Counted from the stretch's first letter, positions 17,079 to 26,611 are shown. The stretch: DNA of 64,000 bases from Leifsonia sp. AG29 (GCF_009765225.1 NZ_VMSF01000001.1:186001-250000), one strand, 5' to 3'. Program-made: numbers and translations. Notes: generated from the sequence alone by a model not told the origin.

Positions 17079-18472
17079 GCGACGACGTCTTGTCCTCCGC
17101 CGAGAGGGCGCTGTCGCCGGCCGAGTTGTACGAGCGCGTCCCGTGCGGCCTGCTCGTGACCGATGCGGTCGGCCGGGTGCTGCGTGCGAACACGACTTTC
17201 GCGGGGTGGCTCGGCCGGACCCCGGAGGAGCTGAGCGGGACCGCTCTGGCCGACCTGCTCGAGCCCGGATCGCGGATCTTCTACGAGACGCGCTTGCTCC
17301 CGTCGCTGGGGCTGCGAGGTGACGTGCGCGAAGTCGCCCTCTCCCTGATCGCTCCCGATGGCGACGACCTCTTCGTCATGGTCAACGCCACCCTCGATCC
17401 GCAGAGCGAGGGCGAGCCCGTCGCGCTCTATGCGCTGTTCCCCGGCTCCGAGCGGAGGGACTACGAACGGCAGCTCCTCATCGCCCGGCGGAGCGCGGAG
17501 GAGTCGGAGGCGCGCACCCGGGTGCTTCAGGACGCGACCGCCGCCTTCGCGGACAGCCGCACCGACGCCTCCCTCGCCCAGGCGCTCGCCGACATCGTCC
17601 GCTCCGCCCTGAACGCGACGGTCGTCGCAGTGCACCTCGCCGGCTCCGAGCCGGCCGTCGCCGGAGGGCCGATCCCCGTCGCCATCACCACGCTGCCCGG
17701 CGGTACGGCCGACCTGCTGGACGAGCAGGACATCCGCACCTGGTCGGTGCGAGACGACGCCGACTCGACGGTGAGCCGTGGGCTCAGAGCGGCTCGCCTG
17801 GAGACCGCGGTCTCCGTCCCGCTGATTCGGGACGGAACGGCCGCCGGCGCCATCGCCTGCTACTTCGCCCGGGAGCCGGAAATCGACGAGCACCGGCTCG
17901 ACATGGTCCGTGCGCTGGGCAGACAGGCGGTGCAGACGCTCGGGCGCATCCGCCTGCAGGGAGAGCTGGCGGCCATCGCCCTCCAGGACCCGCTCACCGG
18001 TCTCGCCAACCGGTTCCTCCTGGGCAGCCGGCTGGCGGCCGCGGTGGTGGAAGCCGAAGAGCGGGAGCAACCTCTGGCCCTCCTGTTCGTCGACCTCGAC
18101 GACTTCAAGACGATCAACGACGAGCTCGGCCACGCCGCGGGAGACGAACTCCTCAGGCAGGTCGCGCGCCGTCTCGTCGCGGCCGTGCGCGCGGAGGACC
18201 TGGTCTGCCGCTACGGAGGCGACGAGTTCATCGTCGTGTGCCGGAACACCGACGAGCAGCACGCGGCCGAGATCGCGGAACGGATCCGCCTCGCCATCCG
18301 GGAACCGATCGTCGGCGACGGCTGGGAGCGATCGATCTCGGGGAGCATCGGCGTCACGGTGGGCGCCGGAGCGGCGATCCTCGGCGGTTCGGAGCTGCTG
18401 CACGAAGCCGACGGCGCCATGTACCGGTCGAAGAGCCGGGGGAAGGACCGGGTCACGCTGATCGAGCACTGA
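17075..18472 (+). CDS. PAS-GAF-GGDEF diguanylate cyclase, partner of RsbQ
   Basis: A 465-residue soluble signalling protein. Residues 15-115 are a PAS domain (VPCGLLVTDAVGRVLRANTTF), followed by a coiled-coil-like linker, a GAF-like domain at about 155-290 (TAVSVPLIRDGTAAGAIACYF), and a GGDEF domain at about 300-465. DPLTGLANR opens the cyclase and CRYGGDEFIVVC is an intact active-site motif, so c-di-GMP synthesis is expected. No EAL domain is present. The PAS domain presumably receives the RsbQ signal. The start is the GTG that overlaps the rsbQ stop codon. Confidence 0.9.
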   Translation: MSDDVLSSAERALSPAELYERVPCGLLVTDAVGRVLRANTTFAGWLGRTPEELSGTALADLLEPGSRIFYETRLLPSLGLRGDVREVALSLIAPDGDDLFVMVNATLDPQSEGEPVALYALFPGSERRDYERQLLIARRSAEESEARTRVLQDATAAFADSRTDASLAQALADIVRSALNATVVAVHLAGSEPAVAGGPIPVAITTLPGGTADLLDEQDIRTWSVRDDADSTVSRGLRAARLETAVSVPLIRDGTAAGAIACYFAREPEIDEHRLDMVRALGRQAVQTLGRIRLQGELAAIALQDPLTGLANRFLLGSRLAAAVVEAEEREQPLALLFVDLDDFKTINDELGHAAGDELLRQVARRLVAAVRAEDLVCRYGGDEFIVVCRNTDEQHAAEIAERIRLAIREPIVGDGWERSISGSIGVTVGAGAAILGGSELLHEADGAMYRSKSRGKDRVTLIEH

Positions 18473-18644
18473 CGGCGCTCATCGTCCCTCCGCGTTAGCC
18501 GGGTTTCATAGCCATCGGGGGTGCCGCAGCGTAGCCTGAAGAAGCGGGCTCCTCCTGAGGCGATCTCTGCCGGCCGGTGGTGTGCGACCCCGGGGGCTTC
18601 TCGCACAGCTGATCGGATCCGTGTCGGTCAGGGAGAGGGTCGCC

Positions 18645-18845
18645 ATGTCGGAACCGCTGTTCCCGGAGGATTCACCCGAGCAGACGGAGCGTCGCATCGA
18701 GCGTGCCTGGGAATCGCTGAGATCCTCTCGCCGGGACGACCCGGACAGGATTCAGAAGGCGCACGACGCCTACTTGTCGGATCCGATCGACGAGGAGACG
18801 CCTGCGGGTTCTGAACTGCTGGAAGGCAGATCGTACCCACTCTGA
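18645..18845 (+). CDS. Small hypothetical protein
   Basis: A 66-residue acidic, hydrophilic protein (SEPLFPEDSPEQTERRIE, DPDRIQKAHDAYLSDPIDEE) with no membrane segment or recognised domain. It is accepted because GGGAGAGGG lies just upstream of the ATG and because composition and third-position GC look coding, unlike the shadow frames. Function unknown. Confidence 0.55.
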   Translation: MSEPLFPEDSPEQTERRIERAWESLRSSRRDDPDRIQKAHDAYLSDPIDEETPAGSELLEGRSYPL

Positions 18846-18930
18846 CGTGGGCCGGTGAACTGCATTTCCCAGCAGGGGCGACGGCGGGGCGTGCGCGCCG
18901 GAAACGGTGCGGGCACGCCGTAGTCGTCCC

Positions 18931-18963
18931 GATGCTGTGCGGGCCCGGGATGCTGTGCGGGCC
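18931..18963. repeat. Two-copy 15-bp direct repeat
   Basis: GATGCTGTGCGGGCC occurs at 18931-18945 and again at 18949-18963, a period of 18 bases. It sits just beyond the 3' end of the minus-strand desaturase gene, between two convergent genes. Function unknown. Confidence 0.7.
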
Positions 18964-18965
18964 GG

Positions 18966-20060
18966 TCAGACGCGTCGGAGGCTCTGCGCGGCGGGGCAGT
19001 CGAAGGGGTCGCGCGCGGAGAGACCGACCCGGTTGAGGTACCGGATGACGATGCCGTAGGAGGCGACCAGCCCGGTCTCGGTGTAGGGGATGTCGTGGAC
19101 TGCGCAGTGCTCGCGGACGAGCTCGCGGGCGCGCCGCAGGTGCGGGCGCGGCATGTTCGGGAAGAGGTGGTGCTCGATCTGGTGGTTGAGGCCGCCCATG
19201 AGCGCGCTCATCTCCCAGCCGCCGCGGATGTTCCGGGAGGTGAGGACCTGCTTGTTGAGGAAGTCGACGCGGGCGCCGTCGGGCAGCAGCGGCATGCCCT
19301 TGTGGTTGGGCGCGAAGGACGCGCCCATGTAGACGCCGAAGACGGCGAGCTGCACCCCGAGGAAGGCGAAGGCCATGCCGACCGGTAGCATCACGAAGAG
19401 GATGGTGACGTAGACCGAGAGGCGCAGCGCGATCGCCACGAGCTCGGTGCCGCGACGCTCGACGGGCCCGCGGGCCAGCAGGGAGCGGATCGAGGTGGCG
19501 TGCAGGTTGACGCCTTCGAGAAGCAGCAGCGGGAAGAACAGGTAGCCCTGGCGACGCGTGATCGCGGCGATCAGCCCGCGCTGCTTCGCGGCGTCCTCCT
19601 CGGTGAAGGAGATCGTGTCGAAGGCGATGTCCGGGTCCTTGCCGACCGTGTTCGGATTCGCGTGGTGGCGCGTGTGCTTCGTCATCCACCACTGGTAGCT
19701 CATGCCGACCAGCCAGGTGCCGATGAACCGGCCGACCCGGTCGTTGACCGGCCCTGACGCGAACACCTGGCGGTGCGAGGCCTCGTGCGCGAGGAAGGCG
19801 AACTGGGTGAAGATCAGGCCGAGCGCGCCCGCGATCAGCAGCTGGAACCAGGAGTCGCCCAGGAGGACGAACCCGGCGGCAGCGCCGGCGAGCGCGATCG
19901 TGAGGAGGGAGAACACCGCGATGTAGAAGCCGCGCGTGCGCTCGAGGAGCCCCTCCCCGCGGATGCGCCCGAGCAGTTCGTTGTAAGTGCTCGTGACCGG
20001 CGGACGGGTGGTGTCTCGCGGTTTGGTCCGGAGGACGGGGCCGAGAGTGGGTGCGGTCAT
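18966..20060 (-). CDS. Membrane fatty acid (acyl-CoA/lipid) desaturase
   Basis: A 364-residue integral membrane di-iron desaturase. The three histidine boxes are HEASH (92-96), HTRHH (129-133) and HQIEHH near residue 297, separated by two pairs of membrane helices. The HQxEHHLFP third box marks the family that includes mycobacterial and cyanobacterial front-end/acyl-lipid desaturases. It inserts a double bond into fatty acyl chains using O2, probably to adjust membrane fluidity. The ATG at 20060 has GGAGGAA upstream. The divergent gene is a GH13 enzyme with no obvious functional link. Confidence 0.92.
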   Translation of the reverse strand: MTAPTLGPVLRTKPRDTTRPPVTSTYNELLGRIRGEGLLERTRGFYIAVFSLLTIALAGAAAGFVLLGDSWFQLLIAGALGLIFTQFAFLAHEASHRQVFASGPVNDRVGRFIGTWLVGMSYQWWMTKHTRHHANPNTVGKDPDIAFDTISFTEEDAAKQRGLIAAITRRQGYLFFPLLLLEGVNLHATSIRSLLARGPVERRGTELVAIALRLSVYVTILFVMLPVGMAFAFLGVQLAVFGVYMGASFAPNHKGMPLLPDGARVDFLNKQVLTSRNIRGGWEMSALMGGLNHQIEHHLFPNMPRPHLRRARELVREHCAVHDIPYTETGLVASYGIVIRYLNRVGLSARDPFDCPAAQSLRRV

Positions 20061-20204
20061 ACTGTTCCTCCGCTGGATGGCGACGACTTCCCAGCCGAGG
20101 ATGCGGGCAGAACGCCCAAGATGATCTCAAGCGTATTCTCGATTGCTGAGTGTTGGCGGTACGGGGCGAGGCGGCGCGTCCTGCGCCCGGGGGCGTATTA
20201 CTGA

Positions 20205-21806
20205 GTGGTGACCACCGCAGAGAAACCCCAGGGATCGCACGGCGGATGGGCTCCCGACCCGGCCGAGCTCGTCTACGGCCTCGACCTGTCCCGGTTCGCC
20301 GACGGCGACGGCGACGGCTTCGGCGACTTCGCCGGCGCGATCGAGCATCTGGACCATCTTGCTCGCCTCGGCGTGACCTGGATCTGGCTGCTGCCCTTCT
20401 ACCCGAGCGAGCGCCGCGACAACGGCTACGACGTCGACGACCACCTCGAGGTCGATCCGAGGTTCGGCGACCTGGAGGCGTTCCGCCGCTTCCTCGACCG
20501 CGCTCACGACCTCGGGATGCGCGTGCTGCTCGACGCCGTGCTGCACCACACGTCCGACCGGCACGACTGGTTCCTGGCGGCTCGGGAGGATCCGGACGGC
20601 CTGGCCGGGCGGTTCTTCGTGTGGAGCGACGACGACGCCGTCGAGCCGGGCGACCACCCCATGTTCCCCGGCGAGGAGGACCGCGTCTGGGCCCGCGACG
20701 AGCGCGCGGGCCGGTTCTACCACCATCAGTTCTACTCGTTCCAGCCGGACCTGAACGCCACCGATCCGGACGTCTTCGACGAGATCGTCCGGGTGCTCAC
20801 CCACTGGCTCGAGCTGGGCGCCGACGGCTTCCGGATCGATGCGGCGCTCCTCCTGGTGCAGGGCAAGGGGCGGCCCCGCACCGATGTCGACGACGGGCGG
20901 TTCTTCGACCGCTTGCGGGCGCGGTTGCGGGAGGTGCGGCCCGACGTCGCCCTGATCGCCGAGGCGGATGAGCCTCCCGAGCTGATGGCCGCGCTGGTGG
21001 AGCACGACCGGTTCGACGCGGTCATCGACTTCACGCTGAACAACGCGCTCATCCTCGCCCTGACGCGGGGGCGCGCCCGCCCGCTGCTCGATGTGCTGGA
21101 GCGTCTCGACAAGACGATCCCGCCCGAGGCGCGCCTGAACTTCGTGCGCAACGCCGACGAGCTCGACCTGCAGCAGCTCACCGACGAAGAGCGGCGGGAG
21201 GCGTTCGCGCACTTCGCGGCCGACCCGTCGATGCTCGTCTACGGCCGCGGGATCCGCCGCGCGTGGGCGCCGATGCTCGAGCCTGCGGAGCGCGTCCGCA
21301 TGACGATGAGCCTCCTCCAGGCGCTCCCCGGAGTGCCGCTGCTGATGGCCGGCCAGGAGCTCGGCGTCGGGGACGACCTCACCGTCGAGGGGCGGGCCGC
21401 CTCCCGCACGACCATGCAATGGGACGACTCGCGCTGGGGTGGCTTCACGACGGCGGAGGACTCACCGCTGACGCTTCCGGCGCAGAGCGGGGGGCCTCTC
21501 GGCTTCGCGTCCGTCAATGCTCGCGATCAGGAGCGCGACCCGGCCTCCCTCCTCCAGCTGACGCGACGCGTGGTGGCCTTGCGCCGCGAGCTCCACGCGG
21601 CCGCGGGAGGCTGGACCGCGGCCGAGGGCGGTCACCCGGCGGTCATTTCCTTCAGCCGCGACGGCCTCCTCACCCTGCACAACCTCTCAGCGGAGGAGGT
21701 CGCCGTGGAGGTGCGCGACGGTTACGAGACCTGGCTCGCGGAGGGATGGGACGGCCGTCGGCTCGCGCCGTACGGCTTCGCCTGGCTGGTGACGCCGCCC
21801 GCCTAG
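20205..21806 (+). CDS. GH13 alpha-amylase-family enzyme, trehalose-synthase-like
   Basis: A 533-residue cytoplasmic GH13 enzyme closest to TreS (maltose/trehalose isomerase) by its YGLDLSRFADGDGDGFGDF start, RFYHHQFYSFQPDLN and FVRNADELDL. The catalytic nucleophile Asp lies in GADGFRIDAA and the acid/base Glu in ALIAEADEP; the third Asp is in NADELD. The usual His of region IV (N-H-D) is Ala, and region I reads DAVLHHTS instead of D-x-x-x-N-H. It is shorter than typical TreS proteins and lacks a fused kinase. GTG at 20205 or 20208 is the start. The real reaction is uncertain. Confidence 0.82.
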   Translation: MVTTAEKPQGSHGGWAPDPAELVYGLDLSRFADGDGDGFGDFAGAIEHLDHLARLGVTWIWLLPFYPSERRDNGYDVDDHLEVDPRFGDLEAFRRFLDRAHDLGMRVLLDAVLHHTSDRHDWFLAAREDPDGLAGRFFVWSDDDAVEPGDHPMFPGEEDRVWARDERAGRFYHHQFYSFQPDLNATDPDVFDEIVRVLTHWLELGADGFRIDAALLLVQGKGRPRTDVDDGRFFDRLRARLREVRPDVALIAEADEPPELMAALVEHDRFDAVIDFTLNNALILALTRGRARPLLDVLERLDKTIPPEARLNFVRNADELDLQQLTDEERREAFAHFAADPSMLVYGRGIRRAWAPMLEPAERVRMTMSLLQALPGVPLLMAGQELGVGDDLTVEGRAASRTTMQWDDSRWGGFTTAEDSPLTLPAQSGGPLGFASVNARDQERDPASLLQLTRRVVALRRELHAAAGGWTAAEGGHPAVISFSRDGLLTLHNLSAEEVAVEVRDGYETWLAEGWDGRRLAPYGFAWLVTPPA

Positions 21807-21910
21807 AACGAACATCAGCGACGACTGCCCTCTGTTGGGACGCGTGCGGCGCTGCGCCGAGGCGCGGATGTCCCGCAGCACGGCAGAACCCGCTTCGGAG
21901 GATGCCGGGG

Positions 21911-23758
21911 TCAGGCCCGTACGAGCCACAGCACCTCGTGCGCGGCGAGGGCGACACCATCACCGAGCGTCCGGGACCGCCGGGAGATCAGGTCTGTCCA
22001 GGCTCCGGGGAAGTCGGCGAAGGCACGATCGGCGGCCTGCTCGGGGTAGTCGCCGACGTTGGCCAGGACCAGGAGGGGCTTGCCCCCTCCCGGACGCTCG
22101 AACGCGAGAATGCGGCTGTTGCCCGAGTCGATGGTGCGGAGCTCCCCTCCCGCGAACTGGCTGTTCTCCTTGCGCAGCTGGATCAGCCGGCGCATCCGTG
22201 AGTACACCTTGCCCGCGTCGGTGGAGGGGTCGTTGCGCTCCGAGTAGAGGCGGGCCGGGTAGTTCGGGCGGCCGACCCAGCGGGAGTCGCCGCTGCGCCC
22301 CTCCACCTCGAGCTGCCCGTAGTCGTTGAGCTGGCCCACCTCGTCGCCCAGGAACAGGAGGGGTATGCCGCCCGTCGACAGGGCGAGCGAGTAGGCCAGC
22401 AGGATGCGGTCGATCGCGCCGGCATCGCCCGACTCGAGACCGAGGAGCGACGCGGTCGCCCCCGAGACGCGGCTGTCCCCGGTCTTCGGGTTGAACTGGA
22501 AGGCGACCCCGCGCGAGAAGCTGCCCTCGAAGCGGCCCGTGTAGTAGTCGTTGAGGAACCGCCGGTGCCCCGAGGGGTCGATGCCGAGCCGGACGGCGTC
22601 CTCGTCGGCGAAGGTCCAGCCGATGTCGTCATGGCTGCGGACGTAGTTGACCCACGCGGTGCCGTCGGGCAGGCGGTGCCGCTCGGCGAGGGCGTGGTGG
22701 AGGAGGCGCACATCGCGGGTGGCCAGCGCCTCCCACGTGAGCGCCATCTGCAGCGGGTTGTAGCTGAGCTGGCACTCGTCGGGGCGGACGTAGCCGACGA
22801 CGTCGTCGGGGTGGACGATCGCCTCGGAGAGGAACAGCATCGCGGGGGCGGCGATCCGGCACACCGCGTTGAACGCCTGTAGGAGCAGGTGCGCCTGCGG
22901 GAGGTTCTCGCTGGAGGTGCCGAGCTGCTTCCAGATGAACGGCACCGCATCCATGCGCAGCACCTCCACGCCCTGGTTCGCGAGGAAGAGCATCTCACCG
23001 GCCATCGCCACGAAGACGGCCGGGTTCGCGTAGTTGAGGTCCCACTGGAAGGAGTGGAACGACGCCCACACCCACGTGCCGTCGTCGAGCTGCACGAACG
23101 AGCCGGGATGGTCGTCGGGGAAGATCTCGCGCGTGGTGGCCTCGAAGGCGTCCGGCAGCTCGCGCGTGTCGAACATCCAGTAGTAGTCGCGGTAGACCGG
23201 GTCTCCGGCCGCGGCGCGGCGGGCCCATTCGTGGTCGCTCGCGGTGTGATTGAACACGAAGTCGACGGCCAGCGAGATGCCGGACGCGCGGAGCGCCTCC
23301 CCGAGCAGCCGCAGGTCGGTGATGGTCCCGAGCCGCGGGTTCAGCTCGCGGTAGCTCGAGACCGCGTAGCCGCCGTCGGAGTTGCCCTCCGGCACCTTGA
23401 ACGGCGGCATGACGTGGAGGTACGTGAGGCCGAGCTCACGAAAGTACGGGATGCGCTCGCGGAGGCCGGCCATGCCTCCCGCGTACAGGTCGGCGTAGCA
23501 GAAGCCGCCCAGCATGTCGTTCGACAGGAACCAGTCCGGGTGCTCGAGCCGGCGGCGGTCGAGTTCCTTCAGGTCGGGGGAGCGCTCCTCCCAGGAGGTG
23601 CGGGCCAGCCTGAGCGCCGCCTCCAGCGAACCGGCCAGGGCCGGATGGTCGCCGTAGATCCGGCCGAGGAGGCGCGCCAGCCTGTCGCCCTCGGAGCGGA
23701 AGCGCTCCTCGAAGTCGTCGCCGCCGCTGGACCCGATGCCGGACTCGCCGCTCGTCAT
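21911..23758 (-). CDS. Amylosucrase-like GH13_4 glucosyltransferase
   Basis: A 615-residue GH13 enzyme of the amylosucrase subfamily, which moves glucose from sucrose to alpha-glucan or other acceptors. It shows the amylosucrase N-terminus (DLKELDRRRLEHPDWFLS), VDFVFNHTASDHEW (region I), VEVLRMDAVPFIWK (nucleophile Asp), MLFLSEAIVH (acid/base Glu) and YVRSHDDIGW (region IV, intact His-Asp). The N-terminal start is the ATG at 23758; the 124 open codons upstream are Arg/Pro-rich and overlap the promoter of the divergent acetyltransferase. It converges on the TreS-like gene, so both may act on glucose-disaccharide metabolism. Confidence 0.85.
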   Translation of the reverse strand: MTSGESGIGSSGGDDFEERFRSEGDRLARLLGRIYGDHPALAGSLEAALRLARTSWEERSPDLKELDRRRLEHPDWFLSNDMLGGFCYADLYAGGMAGLRERIPYFRELGLTYLHVMPPFKVPEGNSDGGYAVSSYRELNPRLGTITDLRLLGEALRASGISLAVDFVFNHTASDHEWARRAAAGDPVYRDYYWMFDTRELPDAFEATTREIFPDDHPGSFVQLDDGTWVWASFHSFQWDLNYANPAVFVAMAGEMLFLANQGVEVLRMDAVPFIWKQLGTSSENLPQAHLLLQAFNAVCRIAAPAMLFLSEAIVHPDDVVGYVRPDECQLSYNPLQMALTWEALATRDVRLLHHALAERHRLPDGTAWVNYVRSHDDIGWTFADEDAVRLGIDPSGHRRFLNDYYTGRFEGSFSRGVAFQFNPKTGDSRVSGATASLLGLESGDAGAIDRILLAYSLALSTGGIPLLFLGDEVGQLNDYGQLEVEGRSGDSRWVGRPNYPARLYSERNDPSTDAGKVYSRMRRLIQLRKENSQFAGGELRTIDSGNSRILAFERPGGGKPLLVLANVGDYPEQAADRAFADFPGAWTDLISRRSRTLGDGVALAAHEVLWLVRA

Positions 23759-23927
23759 GCGTCGACGATAGCGAACGCCGGGCGCCGGGAGGAGAGTCCG
23801 CCGCCACGCGAAAGCTGCCGGCGCCGCTTCTGCGCCTCCCCGGGACATTTGCCGTTGCGCGCGCGGGCGCAGCCGTCCCGCGGAGGCGCAGACGCGCGAG
23901 GCGCAGGCCGCCCGGTAACGTGGCCCC

Positions 23928-24482
23928 ATGTTCTCGAAGACCCTCACCTCCTGCGGCGTGCTCCGCGCGCTCGAACCGTGGCACGCGGAGGAGTTCGCGG
24001 CGCACCTCGACCGGGCGCGCGAGCACATCCGGCCGTGGGTGGGGCCGTCGTTCGTGACGACCGATGTGGCCGGTGCCCGGGCGACCCTCCACCGGTACGC
24101 CGAGCGCGCCGCGCGCGACGGTGCCGGCATCTACGGGATCTGGGTGGCGGGCACGCTCGTCGGCGGCGTGATGTTCGTCGAGTTCTCGACCGCGACCGGC
24201 TCGTTCGAGGTCGGCTGCTGGCTGGAGCCGGGCGCCGAGGGCGGCGGCCACATCACCGCCGCCGTGCGGGAGCTGCTCGCGTACGCTTTCGACGAGCGCG
24301 GCATGCACCGGGCCGAGTGGAGGTGCCGGAGCGACAACGAACGCAGCTCGGCCGTCGCGCGACGCATCGGGATGTCGCTCGACGGGGTGCTGCGGGAGGC
24401 GTGGCCGGTCGAGGGCGTCTTCCACGACAAGCAGGTGTGGTCGCTGCTCGCCGGCGAGTGGGGCGCGCGGGCTCGGGACTGA
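23928..24482 (+). CDS. GNAT family N-acetyltransferase (RimJ/RimL-like)
   Basis: A 184-residue acetyltransferase. Features are LRALEPWHAEEFAAHLDRAREHIRPWV at the start, the beta-strand pair IYGIWVAGTLVGGVMFVEF, and the acetyl-CoA site written GCWLEPGAEGGGHITAAV in place of the more usual Q/RxxGxG/A. The segment HRAEWRCRSDNERSSAVARRIGM is typical of RimL, which acetylates protein N-termini or small molecules. The substrate is unknown. It is divergent from the amylosucrase gene and monocistronic. Confidence 0.88.
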   Translation: MFSKTLTSCGVLRALEPWHAEEFAAHLDRAREHIRPWVGPSFVTTDVAGARATLHRYAERAARDGAGIYGIWVAGTLVGGVMFVEFSTATGSFEVGCWLEPGAEGGGHITAAVRELLAYAFDERGMHRAEWRCRSDNERSSAVARRIGMSLDGVLREAWPVEGVFHDKQVWSLLAGEWGARARD

Positions 24483-24504
24483 CGGCCGCCCGGGCCGGGT
24501 CCGG

Positions 24505-24903
24505 TCAGGCCAGCTGCGGCCTCCGCCGGAGCTCCACGCCGGAGGTGATCCCGAGCACGACGATGCCGATCACCTCGACGATCACGGTCTCCGGCACGAG
24601 CGTGAAGCTCCACACCTCCCGGATGCCGAACAGCCCGACGGTGAGCGCCAGCAGCAGCGCCGCGAGGCTGGCGATGACGAAGAGGAGGCTCAGCACCGTC
24701 GCCGTGCGCAGCCAGGCGCCGCGCAGGGCGAGCATCCCGATCGCGAGGACGAAGCCCGCGATCGTGTTGAGCACGAACATGGTCCCGAGCAGACCGCCCA
24801 CCCCGTCGACGACGAGGAAGAGGTGGATGCCGGCGATCGCGGCGAGGATGATCGCGCTGAGGATTCGAAGGAGCCACAGCGGCCCCTGGCGGTTCTGAGC
24901 CAT
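24505..24903 (-). CDS. Hypothetical four-helix membrane protein
   Basis: A 132-residue protein with four predicted membrane helices (LLRILSAIILAAIAGIHLFL, TMFVLNTIAGFVLAIGMLAL, TATVLSLLFVIASLAALLLA, VIVEVIGIVVLGITSG) and a basic tail. Similar small membrane proteins are common in actinobacteria and have no assigned function. The ATG at 24903 is preferred because it opens directly onto the first helix. Confidence 0.75.
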   Translation of the reverse strand: MAQNRQGPLWLLRILSAIILAAIAGIHLFLVVDGVGGLLGTMFVLNTIAGFVLAIGMLALRGAWLRTATVLSLLFVIASLAALLLALTVGLFGIREVWSFTLVPETVIVEVIGIVVLGITSGVELRRRPQLA

Positions 24904-24985
24904 GGGAATACCAGCTTCCGGTCTGAGCCTCCACCGACAGGAGGCCACACCGTCAACACGAGCCCGCCTCCGAAAAGGTTCACCG

Positions 24986-26611
24986 TCAGGGGCCGTAGGC
25001 CTGCAGGAACCGGTCGCGGAAGGCGTCCATCCGCCACACCGGCGCGGTCGGCGACGGCAGCATGCCGGGCTGCCAGGCCCACCCCCCGATGCGCTGGATC
25101 ACGGCGGGGTCCTTCGCGATGATGCTGATCGGCACGTCGTGGTCGGCCGCCGCTCCGCTCACGACGCTCGCCGGCTGGTGGTCGCCGAGCACGACCACGA
25201 CGAGGTTCGGGTCGTCCGTGTTCGTGAGGAACGAGAACAGCGACTCCAGCGAGTACTGGATGGACTGCCCGTACAGCTGCTGCACGTGACGCGGGTCCTG
25301 CCAGACGACGCTCGGAGGCTGTCCCTCCGCCGGTTGCGGGTCGTAGGCGGACCCGTCGCCGATCGACCTCCACGGCAGAAGGCGCGGGAGGGGCGTCCAC
25401 GGTGTGTGGGACGACACGAGGTCGATCTCGGCCATCAGCGGCGAGTGCGGCCGCGACAGCTCGTGCTGCTGGAAGTAGGCCCAGGTGTACTGGTCGGGGA
25501 CGCGCGCATAGCTGAAGGCGGGTCCGCGGTAGCCGACGTTAGTCGCGTTCAGCTCCGTGCCGTACCCGTAGAAGCTCGACCCGACCGCCCACGGCTTCGT
25601 GTCCGACGGCACGTCGCTGACCGTCCGCCAGCCGGCCTTGCGGAAGGCGCCGGCCAGCGTGAGCCGCCGCCCGGCCGTGACCTCGTCGTACTTCTGCTGC
25701 GAGTCGATCCACAGTCCGGACTGGAGGGTCGAGTGCGCGAGCCAGCTGATGCCTCCGAAGGTGGGGGAGGTCAGGAACGCACTGCGTTCGGCGTAGCCGT
25801 GGGCCGTGAGTTGGTGCTCGCCGCGCCGCAGAACGGCGTCGACGCCGGCCGAGAACGAACTGTCCTGCACGGCCGATCGACCGTAGCTCTCGACGAAGGC
25901 GACGACCACGTCCTTGCCGCGCAGGCCCGTGAGCAGGTCCGAGGCCGGGAGGTGCGCGTACGGATCGGTGGAGGCGGCCCGGTCGAACACGGCCTTGTCA
26001 CGAGCCGCGACGGCCACCTGGCCGGCCTTCGCGACGACCTGCTGCACGGCGTCGTCCGCCGCGACCGGCACACCGGAGAGCACCTGGACGGCCGCGATCG
26101 AAAGCACCGCCCACGCGGCCGTCGCGGCCGTGGCGCCGACCAGAGCGGCGCGCCGCCGCGGCCGGAGCGCACTCGCGAGTCGGAGGAAGGAGGCGCTGAC
26201 CGCGGCGACCAGCCCGACGGCGAGGACGCTCACGAGGAGGAGCAGCACGAAGGCGGCGATCGAGCCCGTGGAATCGCTGACGACGCCGTAGCCGTCGGTC
26301 AGCTCCTGCCAGCCCGTGGCAACGTCGAAGGGTCTGCCGACTTCAGCGAGAAAGACCCGATCGAGGGCGGCACCGACGGTGGCGAGCACCAGCAGGGCGG
26401 CGGCGCCCACCGCGACGGCGACCCGCGCGCCTCGCCACGGAAGCAGGAGCAGCAGGGCCAGCACGACGACGCACTCGATCGGGAGGCGGAGGGCGGCGAG
26501 CGGGGAGCCGGCAGCGATGAGCCCGGGGGCCAGGGCGACGACGAAGACGACGACGGCCGAGACGACCGTGCCGATGATCCGCTTCCGCGGCGGTATCCCA
26601 CCGCGCGTCAT
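24986..26611 (-). CDS. Membrane-anchored alkaline-phosphatase/sulfatase-superfamily enzyme
   Basis: A 541-residue protein, last gene of the seven-gene operon. The first ~200 residues contain about five membrane helices; the rest is an extracellular domain of the alkaline-phosphatase/sulfatase fold. VVVAFVESYGRSAV carries the first metal-ligand Glu, SPTFGGISWLAHSTLQSG the likely Ser/Thr nucleophile region, and VVVVLGDHQPASVV the second metal site. The layout recalls LtaS/phosphoglycerol transferases and phosphoethanolamine transferases, so it may move a phospho-group onto an exported glycan or lipid. That is inference. Its ATG overlaps the stop of the RibD-like gene (ATGA). Confidence 0.8.
   Translation of the reverse strand: MTRGGIPPRKRIIGTVVSAVVVFVVALAPGLIAAGSPLAALRLPIECVVVLALLLLLPWRGARVAVAVGAAALLVLATVGAALDRVFLAEVGRPFDVATGWQELTDGYGVVSDSTGSIAAFVLLLLVSVLAVGLVAAVSASFLRLASALRPRRRAALVGATAATAAWAVLSIAAVQVLSGVPVAADDAVQQVVAKAGQVAVAARDKAVFDRAASTDPYAHLPASDLLTGLRGKDVVVAFVESYGRSAVQDSSFSAGVDAVLRRGEHQLTAHGYAERSAFLTSPTFGGISWLAHSTLQSGLWIDSQQKYDEVTAGRRLTLAGAFRKAGWRTVSDVPSDTKPWAVGSSFYGYGTELNATNVGYRGPAFSYARVPDQYTWAYFQQHELSRPHSPLMAEIDLVSSHTPWTPLPRLLPWRSIGDGSAYDPQPAEGQPPSVVWQDPRHVQQLYGQSIQYSLESLFSFLTNTDDPNLVVVVLGDHQPASVVSGAAADHDVPISIIAKDPAVIQRIGGWAWQPGMLPSPTAPVWRMDAFRDRFLQAYGP

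Noticed and set aside
23759-24130. 124-codon N-terminal extension of the amylosucrase-like gene
   Set aside because: Overlaps the divergent acetyltransferase gene; composition is that of non-coding GC-rich DNA.
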